Notes: generated from the letters alone by a model not told the origin. A stretch of DNA of 64,000 bases from Thamnaconus septentrionalis (GCA_009823395.1 CM020516.1:9056001-9120000); one strand, 5' to 3'; counted from the stretch's first letter, positions 1 through 13,300 are shown. Numbers and translations are program-made.

Positions 1-1105
1 TTTCATAAAATATGCAGGAAAAAAAAAAGTTTAGCCCTGATTGATGGAGCGCGAGAGACATTCTGCTTATGTCTGTGTAGTATCTCTCAAAGGTGCTTCC
101 CCTTTCTCTTGAATAATGCACAGGGTTACTGAAGTTCTGATTTATCCTCCATACGATCGGCCTCTCTCCATCGCCTGCCATGCGCGCGCCCTTATTTGTT
201 GCAGTGATGTATGAGTTGGTGCAGTACGCAGCCTAAGCGTGGGTGGAGCCTGTCAGGGGAGACAGGGAAGTCTGGATCAGACCCACAGGCTCACTTCCTG
301 AACTCAGCTACCTTGTGGAGTTAAGTTTTTAATTCTTTTTTGGACATATGAAACGCTGGGCTTCTTTGATTCTTTAAAGCCAGGGGTCGGGAGTTAAAAA
401 AATAAAATCCCACCAATGGCTGTTGGTCTTGATTACAGCCATCAGCTGAAAGCCTGAGATGTGGTACGGATTAAAAAGAACAACGTCAGATTAGATAGTG
501 GCGCATATTCCATCATTTCATCCCAATTCAATTCTTATAATGAAGGAATGGTTATTAATAACGGTGTGGAGCGATCCAAAATTAACAGGTGAGATAAAAC
601 ACCTTTCCAGAATTGGAAAGGTGCAATGAGCAAGTGAGAAATCACATTAAATAGCCAGGAGAGGTTTGTTAGACTGGAGGCTGCAGGAAAAGGAAGAAGC
701 AGTATTTGAAGAATTAAAGATATTTATGACAATGGCTGTGGCAGATATAAATAGAAGCGTAATGGATTACTAGCCAGACTGCCAGCAGCGGCTCTGCTCT
801 ATTTGAAATGGTTATAAAACAGATTATAGAATAATTATTTTTTGTACGATAGCCTTTTCATTGTTGGTTTTGCGAATCGACACCTTTCTATTCAACAAAT
901 GATTGAAAGTTAATTCGGTTGCGTCTCGACTTTCTCTGCACAACAAATAACCTCTCAATATATATCTGCAATAAAAAAAAAGATAATGCAATGAGGCGCA
1001 ACAACTGCAGCAAAATGCATAGAGTAATACACTAAGAGCTCCTGGGTCCATTTTGTCTCAACATGTTATATTGTCCAAACCACACTGATTAAACACACAC
1101 ACTTG

Positions 1106-1142
<37 letters not shown>

Positions 1143-4100
1143 CCACTAACAACCAAACCACCGAAAAAAAAACAATCAATGTGATCAATGGGCGGGCAAA
1201 ACGACAGACACACACCAGCCAAGCCACTGCAGTGCTCAGACTGTTACATAAGAGAGCAGCTAAGTAATCGAATCTTTGCAGCACCTCACATTCCCCTTTT
1301 CTTCTTGACTCTATTAGCCAGCACAGAAAATGACATTCAAATCAGATTACGTATGCAATGAATGCTCTTGTGTTATTCATTACGATGAGGAGGACAAGAG
1401 TACAGAAACGCAGGTGTGTGTTCCCTGGTTTGCGCCACAAAAAGGTAGCTTCACTGTGACAGTGAGTCAATGAGAGGTGTCATTTGAATTTCTGACCTTG
1501 AATTTGCATTAGCAGGACAGTGAAAGGTTGTTCTGTTCCTTTGAGAGACCAAAAGACTAGCCACAATTTTCTTACTGTTGTTTCCCCACCCATCCCCATG
1601 TTTAAATCACGGTGTCATCTGCGTAGTGATTGAAGTCGAGGATATAAAGCCTTGAATACAGCACATACTGGGAACATACAGGGCCATGGATGAAGCACAA
1701 CATAACTATAACTTGTCATCCTCTTCCTCTGATTTTATTGCATTTATCTTTGCTGAGTGCTTTTTGCTCTCATGAGGTAATATTGGCCTAAAAGGCGCCT
1801 TATGATCATTGTTATGATTAGAACAACATCAAGAATAATACTTATAATAATAATAGAGCCAGTAAGCTCAGATACCCTAAATATTTTTGTTCCAGCAATA
1901 ATATCCTAATTCTGACAGGTTTTTCATTCCATCAGAAGATTTTTTCAAATCTGCATTTCACGGTAAGAAAACAATAAGACAAAAAGAATGAGTTGTAAAA
2001 ACTGATGAAACGGAGGGAAAAACTAAAGCGTTACACCACTTTCCCGCAGCCCCTCTCCACTCGTTTTCCACGGACAGACACTGAATTTCCACTGAGTTCA
2101 GGCTCATGAGAACAGCTTCGATTTCTTAAGGTGAAGTCCGTCCGACTTAATAAGGGCGTGTTAGTCGCATGCACGGTGAGAAGCTTCACAGGCCATTAGG
2201 CAGACCAAAATTTGAAGGATCTCTTACTGAGGTTAGATACAGGGTCATCAGGAAAGCAACAGCCTTGAAATTCTCACTGCTGACGCCTGTCTGTGTCTCT
2301 GATAGCAGAATCAATTCCAATAATTTGCTGAGCTGTTTTTTTCTCGCCCCCCCCCACTGCCTGGTGGAATGTCAAGACAGCCCACCCTCCCCACTCTGTT
2401 TTATGAGGATACTGAGCTTCGTCTTGCTTTATTGACGCCGCCTCTTGAACTCTTTTGATTTGAACTCAGGCTAATTCTGTAGACTTCAATTTGCTCCCTG
2501 GTTTTATTGACCACAGCTCGCAGCTGCCTTCTGTTTCCCAGAGTCAAGGGACTCAGAGCAAGCAGTTGTCCTTTTTCCACTTACAAAGAAAGATCCACTG
2601 AGGAAACTAAAGTCCTTTGTTTCTCTTTTTTGCTGCCACCAGAATGGCATAAATCTAAAATTTCAACAATAGTTTAAGCAATTTCTATAAAGCAAGGGGC
2701 AGATTTTTTTGCCTGCAGTTGTACTGTTTTTTTTTCAAATGTTATTTTTTATACGAATTAATAAAAATAATAGACTAATCTAGTTTCTGATGTGCAACAA
2801 AATACAAACAGCCTTTTCAATCAGTCTGTCTCCCTTTCTATTAAATCTTGCAACTGGAATTTAGTTACTCTTTTTTTCTATTGGTTTAGTTTGATGAATT
2901 CATTTTTTTCTTTCCTATAGTCCAGTCACGTGACACTGTGAGTTTAAGGTGATATCATTCTCTGTAGATTTTCATAATTTCAATTTGATGCCCGGGATAC
3001 GTTAAAGCATTTACATCTCATTACCTCAATGACTCTTTTTTTAGAATTAGGTTCTCTGTGTGTGAGCGTGCGGCGCTGTGGAAAAGCCTGTTTGTGTTTG
3101 TCGCAATTTGACAGAAGCGGAGAACGGGTCAATTTTTGCTCCTCTTTCCACTTTATTGTCTTAAGAAGTTTCATTCTGGCATGTGAAGGCCTGGAGCGGC
3201 AGGTCTCGTCGCTTTACTCCACGCGCATAATGTGCTGTAGCAGCTGTCGGGCAACGTGCCATTTTTTTATTTTATTTCCCAATTTGGTGCTGGCACTTTG
3301 ACATGGCTGGTTTTTGCCCTAAAGGGTAAGTAATCATGATGTATGTCTGCTCCTCACCGCCTCATTACACTTAGCAAGGTGTGTAGAAATGGGGGGGGTG
3401 CAGCCTCCAAAAATGTTTGTGTAACTAATTTCAAAGGGAAGTGAGTTTCTACACAAATCACTGACTTGGGGGGGAAAGTCAATTTACAGAAGTTGGCGTT
3501 GAGGCAGCAGTCTCGTTGTCGGCGGAATGACAATAACAGGAGTAGAGAATGTTCTGACACAGGTGAGGAGAAAATAGATGGAGCCGGTGGAGGGGACATG
3601 ACAGACTGGCAGAAGAATACATTCCCTTTTAGACACGGAAATACAGGCAGGAGAAGCTGGAAGGAGCAACTTGCTTTCAGACCCTGCGATGGCTCTCGGA
3701 GTTTGTTTTAAAGATCTCATGTTATGTAAAATTCTCTTCACCGATAAGAATATATCCTCGACTTCTTCTGTTGCTTGCGTCACTCTCTGTCAAGTGCGTG
3801 CGAAAGCTGTCCATTATGGAAGTTACCCCTTGTGATGTCACAAAGGGCACTGAGGATTCGCCTTCTGCCAGGTGTTTGCTGTTTATTTCTGCTGAATTTC
3901 AAATTAAATGGCAGGAAGCTCAGGTCAATCTGGGGGCTAAATATGCTGTTTCCTGGAAATTTGTTGTGTCTTCTCAATAATTCATCATGCAAGATCAATT
4001 ATAAAGATGTAATTGAGTTTAGTATTGCATCTTTCTTTTCCTGGTTTGGAACTCATGCAGGTAGGACAAGTCCTTCCGTGTTCATCACACTTGAATCTCA

Positions 4101-5462
4101 GCCATAAATCAATTTTATTTTATTATTTTTTGGGGCGGTGGTTTTAAAATTGTAACTGGTCAATGTGCCGCTCGGCGAGGGATCTATTCTACAGCGAGGC
4201 TGGGCCGATTTTCCCTCAACTCCTCTGCAACTAATATGAAATGGATATATCCTGCTTTCAAGTTCAACAATGGTCTTATGCCACAATCTGGGTCAGCCTC
4301 GCACAATGCACCAGTCAAAAGGAAAGAAGCAGGAGCAACGCGAAACTGTCTCATAAAGCCGATTCTAGAAAAATGGATGAGGCAGATTTGCCTTTTGTGA
4401 GTTGTGTTGAGTTGTGCAGTGTCATGTGTCCCCGAAGGTGTTACACATGTTCAGACTGGAATTCATCCAAAATGACTGACTGCACAGCCTGTGCTTTTTT
4501 TTTTTCTCTCTCCCTCTTCATCTTCAGCATGGTAGCCTTTGTGTGAAAAAGAGAAGCACAGAGCACAATTTTCAGGAGATTATCCTCTTACTACTGCAAA
4601 CCTTCGTGTTTAGAAGGGGATTTAAAGTTCAAATGTATACTTTCTTTGATTTCCCCCCCTCCCTTTGCTTTTTATGACTCTCTGCGTCAAGGCCCAGACC
4701 AAAAAGAAGGGGAAAAAAAAAATCCTCTCATTGTAAAACGTGCATTTTGAGGGCTTTGGGAGTATTTAGCTTCCTGTTTTAAAGAACAATGCATCAAGGA
4801 GGTTCAACATGAAAGGTCTTTGGGTTTGAGTGACACCAGGTTACAGCTTCAGCAGATTTACCATCTGCCGTGACTGGGACTTTTTTTTTCATTATCTTGT
4901 AGTAACTCACAATCTGTTCATGTATTTTGACAGCAATGCAATATATAAATCGGAAACATATAAGCAAAAAAAAAAAAAAAGAAGGCGCTTAAAAGGATTA
5001 GTGAGGCCACAGTCATGTTTTATGGAGTCTGATAAAATTCCATAAAACTCCACACTGCGTGAGATCACTTACTCATTACAAGGAACTGTTTCAAATGATA
5101 ATAAATGTACTCTCCATTCTACATTTTATATTTCATTTGAGGTCAATGTGGTTTGATACATTATGCTCAATATAATTCACATGCATTACTGTCAGTGGCT
5201 GCACATTGAGTCATCCGTCAGCCCAAAACACCTTGTTTTCATCTTTTCATCCCTCTAGTTCGCCACTGCCGCACGCAGGAAATACTGTCACATCATTTTG
5301 TGCAGAAAGCCGCCACTGCACCAAAGCGCTCGCTCTCCCAGAGTCATGATGATCGAGCAGGGTGGAGGGAGAGGGGGAAAGAATAAATAATAAATAAATA
5401 AATAAAAAACGCATTAAATGCAGCATTAATGACACACTGGCGGCGGAAAAAAGGGGACCCAC
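1..5462 (-). other. insyn2a: Downstream insyn2a intron, left part of window
   Basis: This is sequence 3' of the 72-bp coding exon. It is AT-rich, with (AC)16 at 1109-1140, poly-A and poly-T runs, and an (AATA)n tract near 5383-5407. No exon of insyn2a or any other gene was recognised on either strand. An isolated plus-strand GTAAGT-type donor at about 3326 has no coding sequence before it. Confidence 0.6.
1109..1140. repeat. (AC)16 microsatellite
   Basis: A perfect dinucleotide repeat of 32 bp lies in the left insyn2a intron. Confidence 0.97.
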
Positions 5463-5534
5463 CTGTAAATAATGCATGCGCTGTTTCGACAAGTGTCACA
5501 ATTGGCTGTGTCTTGTCCTGTTCGGTACGTGAGC
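5463..5534 (-). CDS. insyn2a: insyn2a second coding exon (72 bp)
   Basis: This short internal exon is flanked by a pyrimidine-rich acceptor (tctctctctgttctcag) and a GTGGGT donor. Its first base completes the Gly codon left open by the upstream exon (GG|G). It then encodes 23 residues, LTYRTGQDTANCDTCRNSAC followed by IIY, which match the strongly conserved cysteine-containing segment of human INSYN2A. It ends with AG of the next codon (Ser in human). The intron from the first coding exon is 3,676 bp (5535-9210). The following exon, which in human carries about 60 C-terminal residues ending in a Trp-rich basic tail, was searched for by eye on the minus strand of 1-5462 and not found. Confidence 0.95.
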
Positions 5535-6500
5535 CTGAGAACAGAGAGAGAGGGAGAGATGAAGAGAGAGACACACACATGTGATCTCATGTGGCGGGAG
5601 CTCTTGGCTTCACAGTCCAACACCTGTGGGGCGAAGGCTCGCGTCCGCCAGTTGCGTTCAGCCTGTTTTACCCCTTCCTCCCTCTCCCGCCAGCTGCAAA
5701 ATGCAGCCTCGGCTCTGATCCCACGGTTTTTCGCAGATTTGGGTAATAAACTGTGCAGACTTGCACATTCTACATAATAGGATTACCTACCTTGCCATTA
5801 CATGGTTTTAAAAATATGCCCGGATTCTTTTCTATAGGCAATAGACGGCACTAAATCCTTGCATGTCTCGCCCGGCGTGAGGAGAAATAAATGGCTTCTT
5901 CTTCTTCTTTTCTTTTTTTTTTTTTTTTTTTTTGTGCTCTTAGCTGTTTGTCTCATTGAGCCTCATTGAGCCTCATTTTGCCGCGGATGCGTCGAGAGTC
6001 ACGAAGAAGCAATTGGAAAAAAGATTGGGTGCGTCAAGCTCTCCTCATGCCGCACGTACATCCGTGTAGACACATATGTTGCGTTGAGTTTCAGCTTTGT
6101 ACTCTGCAATTTACATGGATCATCGCGTCAGAGGCTGATGTGTCAAACGGGAGACGTTTAAATAAACATAAACGGAGGACGGGATTCTTAGCAGCAGCAG
6201 CAGCAGCCGCCTGTCACCTCACCGGCTGTCAATCATATTTTTCCGGGGTGGGGTTACATAACCATGCAGGTGTGCACATTTGTTGATGTGCCCCCTCTGT
6301 CACTTTACCCCCCTCCCCCTGCAATGACAGAATCCCGGAGCTGCGGGAAACTGCTGGGAGGACCGCCGTGCGTAATTCCTCGCTGTCATCCTGCTCTATG
6401 ACATGCAGAGAGAGAGAGAGAGAGGAGCACAGGGAGGAGGTGGTGGTGGTGGTGGTGTGGCCATCAACTATATCACCGTGACATGAGATGTGACCTCAGC

Positions 6501-6518
6501 GGGTGGGCGGGGCGGGGG
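6501..6518 (+). promoter_or_regulatory. GC box / G-quadruplex motif
   Basis: GGGTGGGCGGGGCGGGGG has four G-runs with single-base loops, a very stable G4 pattern, and contains GGGCGGGGC-type Sp1 sites. It sits 52 bp before a plus-strand GTAAGT donor (exon would end at 6569), so it may mark an internal antisense promoter within the insyn2a intron. Transcription is not shown by sequence. Confidence 0.45.
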
Positions 6519-6850
6519 ACGGAGCAGCATCGCGCGCGGATCGAAAATGCTGATAGGAGCTCAAGGTCAGTAAGTTCCTCAAAAAAAAAGAAGAAAAAAA
6601 AAAAGAAAGAGACGAGGCTGCAGCTGCGTCGCAAGGACACCGAGCCGGCAAGGCGGACGGCGTCCTTCTTGTCATTTCCACGAAGAGGCGTTAACCCAGA
6701 TTCACCGTCGCCCCCCCGGTGCGAGACTTTAGAGACCGTTTTTTTCCCGCCCCTGCGTCAGCTGTCCTGGGACACGTTCTGCCCCAGTCATTCCCATCTC
6801 GCCCGCCTGCTGCTCTACTCTGCTGCCCCCCGCCCACCCGCCTCTCCTCC

Positions 6851-6899
6851 CAGCACAGCACAGCACAGCACAGCACAGCACAGCACAGCACAGCACAGC
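6851..6899. repeat. (CAGCA)n pentanucleotide repeat
   Basis: Almost ten perfect tandem copies of a 5-bp unit (CAGCA/ACAGC) lie in the GC-rich block of the insyn2a intron. Because 5 is not a multiple of 3, all frames through it stay open, which explains the long chance frames in this stretch. Confidence 0.97.
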
Positions 6900-9210
6900 G
6901 CTCTCCGTTGAGGGTGAACTGTAAGCAAAGGCAACGGAGCAGGGCCGCAGTCAAGGCCGTTCCACACGCTGGACAAATGAACCCTTTCCTGCTGCGTTAA
7001 ACACGTGATGTTTGCAGCCTTGCATTACTTGTTGTGCACCGTTGCCGCGCTTGCATCATCCTTGCATTATTGTTGAACCATATGCTGTTATTTTTTTACT
7101 GTCCTCAACTAGGATACAACAGAGTCAACACCTTGTTTGCATGTGCGAACTTGGTCGACAAAGTTGATTGATCACAACAGGCTGAAGCAGGTCTGACCTG
7201 TAGCCCTGATTGGCACCACAGGTCTAATAAGAATGTCTTAGCCTTGCCACAGCTCCATAGTTGAAAAGCATAAATGACCTTATTCACACCTTCCTTTTCA
7301 AGTTCCGTCACCCGACAGCGCCCCTGCACCCTGACTGCTTAATGCACTGTCTAATAGTGACGCTGACTGGCTTCCACTGCCAGACTGATCGGGAGTAACC
7401 TTCACGTCTTCCACTAATCTCAGTTGATCGTCTCAATGGTCGCCTGTATTCCGAGACGTGTGAGAATGCACAACTTTTCAAGTGGCTCCAAATGTAGAAG
7501 TTTTACAGTGAGCTGCTGCAGCGACCTTGGACAGTAGCCCAGTTGTGAGAAGAAAAGTCTGCGTCTCGTGCTGTTAGTGTGGCAAGTGGGTAGCGCGACT
7601 CAAGGTAGCGCACTGCGCTTTTCATTCCTGGTCGATGGGAGTGCGGCGCTGCACTATAATGTTTTCATATTGACAGTTTGCAACTTTACGCCAAGGCGTA
7701 CGGAGTTAGCCTTTCCAGCGTGCGCCGATAACGCTGCCCAGGGCATCGACTGACGGGCTCACAAAGTGCCATTGTTGGCAATAGAGCGGCGACCTATGTA
7801 TTGTATAACTGTGTCGAAGCCATCGGCACAACATGGCCTTCGATGCGTCTCACTATTGACTGTTGTTATGGATCAGGTCATGTAGATGGAAACGTGCATG
7901 ACTAAAGGAAATTCTTGTTGGCGGCCTGGCAAAGCGGTAACACGAATTGAGAGGAAAAATAGGTCGAGAAAGACGAGATTTTGCAGCAGAGCAAAAAACA
8001 CAGTCGAAAAACATCCTCGACGACGTTCCGCTTAAACCGGAGACGTACGGCGGATTGACAACAGCCGCTTTAAAGCCACGTAACACAGTGTACGTACATG
8101 GGCTGAGAGCCGGCAGTGTTTATAGCGAGATATCGCTTTGAAGAAGACAATCCGCCGGCCTAGGAGTGGATTGTTGGGAATAGCGCGATATTAGAAAAAA
8201 GTAGCACAAACGGCCGGGAAGGCAGCGCTTCCAGTGACTGCATCCCTCTATTAACGCTGATGGGACACAATGCGGCGGCAGTTTTATGGAGATGAAAGGC
8301 AAATTGTTATGAGGCTGCACTAATTGGGCCTTTAAACCAAGTTCCACAGGGTCACACGAGGGTATCTCATTCCCCTGCTGGATAGGGATGCTTACATTTG
8401 CCAAATAAAAAGTACAGTCTGCTTTGAATTGCTTGGGTTTTTTTGGGGGGGTTTTTTTTGCCCCCAAGATGAAGCACTTGAAATAGAATTCATGACATGA
8501 CCGAGGGACACCTTTTAACATGCTTATCCTCTACAGGTGTGACTAATGAAACCTGACAGAACAGGTGGCATTGGGGACACCAACACCGAGCAGTGGACCT
8601 CTTGCTTTTAAAAGCATTAACTAACGAAATGCCTCAGAATGTCGTTGCGAGTCTGAAAAAGTTGACTTCATTGGCCGTTTCTCGATATTATCTAAACATT
8701 TGGATGGCGTGAATGTCTTCACTCTCTCCCACGTGGCACGTGTGAGCCAATTAAACGGTTTCTCCCCAACTGGCAGAAAAAACAAACAAAAAACAAAAAA
8801 AACAGGCTGTGGCTGGTGAGAGAGCGCGCGGATGAGCTGCAGCTTATGAAGCTCGCCCAGAACCGTCGACAGTGTGGGTGGATTTTAGACAGAGTCCCAA
8901 CAATGTGGTGCTCCATAAGCCTCCTAAATTGGAAATGGCTCTCCACGGCAGCACAAGTGCCATGCACCGAGGCTTCCTGGAGTACTTTGTTGAAGTTGAC
9001 AGCGAGCATTGGCCTACATTTCATTTTTTGCCCCCCAAAAAACTGTGAGGCTGGAATAGAACACATGCAGGACTGAACAATGTCAAAATCTGGAAGTATT
9101 GTGTTTTCAAATTATTTATTTGGACTGTGCTGCTCTTTTTCCCATGGGGCAAAACCTGCAGAGCTGCATGCGTGTCTAGATGATAACATGCACGAGACGT
9201 CCCTACTCAC

Positions 9211-10357
9211 CCCTCTCTCTGTGCTTCACCTTTCTCCAGCTCCTGAATGACTCCGAGCAGGACCTTGATGGTCTCCTGGCTGGAGCTGATGAGATTCTCC
9301 ATGGCCTGCAGCTGTGCTTTGATATCCTTGTCTCCAGATAAGGGCATTATCTGCTGGCTGCTGCCCATGCCCGGGGCTCTGGTGCTGCCGCGCGGGGGAA
9401 AGTCCTCGTCCACACCGGCAGTCTGCTGCAGCTTGGACGAAGCCGACGCGTGCCTCGTCCGACACTTCCCCTGCGACTGCGCCGAGCACTTGGCGCTGTG
9501 GGGGAGCGTCTGCGACTGCTGCTTGCCCGGCCGCGTCTCCTTCTCCCACTTGCAGCTCGCAGATGGACTTCCCAAAGACTCCACATGTGTCAAAGAGTTC
9601 CAAGCCACGGGGCCGCTGCCCTTTGGCTTGTGCTGCGAGTCACCCGGCTGGGGCTTTGGAAAAGAGCCAGGGTCCTTGTCGTCTTTGGGTAATCCTTTGT
9701 GTTTGGTCCTAGTTCCACAAACCTGGTGTTCCGGTTCTCTCTTGGAGGGCGAGGAGCTGCACTCCTCTGAGAAACGCAAAACGTCCGCTCCGTCCACGCA
9801 GTTCGCACCGGACAGTAAATCCTCGGTGTCGCTGCTGTCAGTGTGGTGAAGCAGGGCTTTTGTCTGGCCCACAATCTTTCCCTTGTACTTGGTGGTGTCC
9901 CTGATAGGTTCTCCGTCCTCCCCCACGGCCTTTATATCACTCAAAAACCCGTTGTTTTGTCCTCGGTAATCTTCCACCAGGGCGGCGTGTTTAAACGTGT
10001 GACCCTTTTTCCTGTCGAAGGGGAATGTTTTGTACCGCTTGGTGAGGTCCGGCGAGGTCTGCACCCCGGTGCTCTTGGTCACGTTGGGAATGGAGCGTCT
10101 GGCAGGCATGGTCATGTATTTTCTCTGTGTTACTTTGCAGGAAATGGACCTGGAGCGTCGCCTCCGATGCTCATTCTGGGCTTCGCAGATATCCTTAAAA
10201 CGCACCTGTAGGGCCTTGTTTCTCTTCTTCACCTGTTGCCTGCCTGATTCTGGTGCCGACTGTGTGTCGAGAGGGTTTGAGGGGCCTGTCTCTGAGTCTG
10301 AATCATCGGAATTCGACAGAACAATGCATTTGCTGTCGTCTTTGCTCACCATATTTT
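9211..10357 (-). CDS. insyn2a: insyn2a (FAM196A) large coding exon, with start codon
   Basis: This exon encodes residues 1-380 of inhibitory synaptic factor 2A; the family product is a component of the gephyrin-containing inhibitory postsynaptic density. Recognition is from remembered family sequence: the N-terminal MVSKD..KCI, the block KKRNKALQVRFKDICEAQNE (residues 42-61), KYMTMPARRSIPNVTKSTGV (78-97) followed by QTSPDL, the FPFDRKKG block, and the C-terminal helix-forming segment about 342-375 with ENLISSSQETIKVLLGVIQE (352-371). The middle (about 150-340) is Ser/Pro/Lys-rich and looks disordered. The acceptor tttcctttctttgcag lies 5 bases before the ATG at 10352, so upstream non-coding exons must exist. 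The reading ends GAGGG|GTGAGTAGG, a strong donor (exon end 9211), leaving phase 2. Reading through gives only one more Gly and a stop. No frameshift is visible. The alternative family member INSYN2B is unlikely because the N-terminal block and the KYMT block are of the 2A type. Confidence 0.95.
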
Positions 10358-13300
10358 CTGCAAAGAAAGGAAATATGTATTACTTCAGGGTCCAGTGGGA
10401 ATGGACTGAATCCATAAGCACATCATCATAGTTCTGCTGCAGGTGTACCTTTTGATAGAAAAAAAGCGCCACATTTTTACTCAAATGTTACCCAGAGTAT
10501 TCCTGTTATCTTGAGCAATTGATTTATGTTTTAAGTTTCCAAGAAATGTTTGATCGACTGCTTTGGTACTATTGACACATCACAACATGATATTACCCTG
10601 GCATCTCAGCCTCCCCACTGTTTGCAGTTCAATATTTATCGGCAATACACACGCTTTGACCCCTCAGAGACTTGGTTCACGGACTGTTCCTCATATCTGT
10701 CGCTCTCATGTGATCCAGCGACAGCTAGAGGCGCACACTTTTGCTGTTGATTTGTGGTTTCATCATGGCCCAGATGCCAGATTGCATTGATATTTTGCCT
10801 CAGCGGCGCTAGCATGCGTGATAATGCTGCTCTCTAGCTAGAGAAGGGGTTGTGTAGTGCATCAAAACCACAGTGCATAAATCATAAAGCTGCCAAAGTT
10901 GCTGTTTCTCATCCAAAGATGTGGATCATAAATGATAACTTTGAGTAGTGGGCCTTATTTTTCCTTCTGGCTTGAGTTGTCCATTATACATGGTGCGCAT
11001 TTTTGCTTGATTAATTAATGCCTCTCGCTGCCAAACTTTTTGGAAAATTCAACAAAATATTAATTGTTTTTTTTTGTGTTTTTTTTAATAGAATGCGTCT
11101 TCTGATGCCAGCGTAGACTAACATTTGCTTTCGGTTCACAGATAATATGCAGCCATACATCAGGGGGGGGACTTTCAGGCCCTTATAACAAAATGGTTCA
11201 CGTAGCAGCTCGCTTCACTGTTCCTCATATCATAATTACATCTAAAAGGCTGAGCTCCTGTTCCCCGCTCTGCACTCTCGGCTATCCTTAAGGTTGGTTT
11301 ATATCCATCCACTTGTGCCCGATCTCCCCATGAAGACACGCTTCCTTCGATACGTTTTTCGTGGATTGTCTGTGGTTTCACATTGTGCGTGTTTCCCTCA
11401 ACACAATGGTTGGAGTTGTTTTGTTAAGGAATCGCTGTAGGGCAGATGCCACTGCCACAAATAGAGGATGTTTACTATTTAATGTACTCCCATTCTGGGC
11501 CGAGGTCTCTTGCAAACGGAATGGCCATGTTGCAGCTGTGGCCCTGTAGGTAGCAGGCGCTAAACAACAGTGCCTTATGCTTTGAGCCTCTTAAACGCGC
11601 AGTCTCGACAGTACAGACTGGATGACAAGGTCAAAGCCGAAGTCACATCACTGAGTCGCTTTAATGTGAGGATGCTCAAAGAACTTATCTTTGACTTGAA
11701 TATAACAGATGACAAGGTTAATAAAGAGGGAAGAACGCAGTTTCTAGACAGTGTTTGCGTGTAAAATAAGCAAAGACAAATGACCAGGCGGCAGTGCAGA
11801 AGAAGGAAGTCACGGCTCTGGGAGGCTATTACTGCATGGGAACAGTGTACACTTTGAAAAATCATTTGTTTTGTTGCTGCAGCGCCAACGGAGAGCGGAC
11901 TCTGCAGAAACTCTGCAGACTGATGACTGGTACAGAGCGGCTTTAGCTTTTAGACACTGACATTTTTATAAAGCTTTAGAGTACAAAAGAAAAAGTGTAA
12001 TTTTTCAGTTGCCACTGAGACAAAAAGGTGTGAGACGCTGCTGCTACACTGTCATAAACAGCCAGGTGAACACAACTCATAAACCGTTTGCTCATCCAGT
12101 CAGTTCAACATTTACCTCAACTGTTATGCCAAAATGTAAGTTTTATTCCGAAATTGATTTTGTTTCATCACCATCCTACAGTTAAGAATTTATTCTTGCC
12201 TCCTAATGTAGTATAAGAACTATTGCTCAAAATTGAATGTTTTCTACCTTAAACAGATTTTGTTTAATCCGCTGCTGTGGAGAATGTATTTGCTTTCTAA
12301 AATAATATAAGAAAAATCCCAAACTGCTTCTATTACAACTGGGAGGTGAGCATAAGGTGCCCCAGTCACTGCGCCGCTCTGTTTGTTTACTGCCCCTCTG
12401 TGCGTTGTGTGCCAAATTAAAGCGAATGCATTGGATCAAATGACAAATATTGCATTTTATGTCTCGTCTGTGATGAAACATGCACATGGGGCACAGGATA
12501 CGTGCAAAGCGAGCGCGAGGAAATGAAATGATGTCAGATAGGGTTGAGAGCAAACAACAGGATAAAAAGGGGGCTGGTTAATCACATTATATGACAAGAT
12601 ACGGCGCAATAAATAAACCCCAATGAGCCATTTATTACGGCACAAAAGCGAGCTATTCAGGATGTCGCCGCTTCTCTGAAAGTAATCATGTTTTATCATT
12701 CACAGACATTGTAAATCCATCAGTGTGATTGTTCTGCTGGGGAAATTTATACTGAACCGACATTTTCTTACTGTCACTTTCGGCTGTTCTAATAAACCAC
12801 ACCACGCCGGATTCAATTTTTCTGTTTGTCCCTTGTCTTGATTGCGCAGTTGATGTACGTCTGCAGTGCGCCGGCTCCAATGACGCAACGGCTGGGCCGT
12901 TCGATGGCCTCGCTCTAATCTGAAATTAGCGGCGCGTCTATTTCTATTGATCGCAAACCTGTGAAGTGGTGTCACGTATTTGGGAATGTTTGTGTGTCGG
13001 TGGAGCTTTGGACATTGATGTGTGCAAGGACTCGTTTCTCACTTTTGTTGTCATCTTAAGGAGCTTCAATATACACATGCGCGCCACACAGACACACAGA
13101 CATTGACACACACACACAAGGCCTGACAATAAAAAGCAGGCGGCCGTATTTCTTGGGAATCCTGCCATGTCTTTCACCTTGCTCGCCGTCCACTCCACAA
13201 TAATGGTCAGTTGAAAACTGTTGATGAAATGGCATATTTTTAAATGGCAACTTCATTTCATCATATTTCCCATTACAGCTTCTGGAGTCGCCTCCAGTGT

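Larger units (their letters stand above)
5535..9210 (-). other. insyn2a: insyn2a intron between the two coding exons
   Basis: This is an intron bounded by GTGAGT and CAG on the minus strand. It holds a poly-pyrimidine run near 5910-5933, a GC-rich block at about 6.35-6.95 kb with a G-quadruplex-capable motif and a pentanucleotide repeat, and a stretch at 7.56-8.2 kb with unusual CpG content. The frames open here (for example 8120-8521 minus) have low-complexity or biased composition and no recognisable domain, so I treat them as chance. Confidence 0.85.

Noticed and set aside
6483..7000. Overlapping long frames (142 aa plus, 93 aa plus, 87 aa minus)
   Set aside because: They are kept open by the 5-bp repeat and GC bias; composition is repetitive and no domain is visible.
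7568..7640. tRNA-SINE head (gtgggtagcgcgactcaagg... ctggtcgatgggag)
   Set aside because: Resembles a fish SINE start, but the B box is poor and no SINE body follows.
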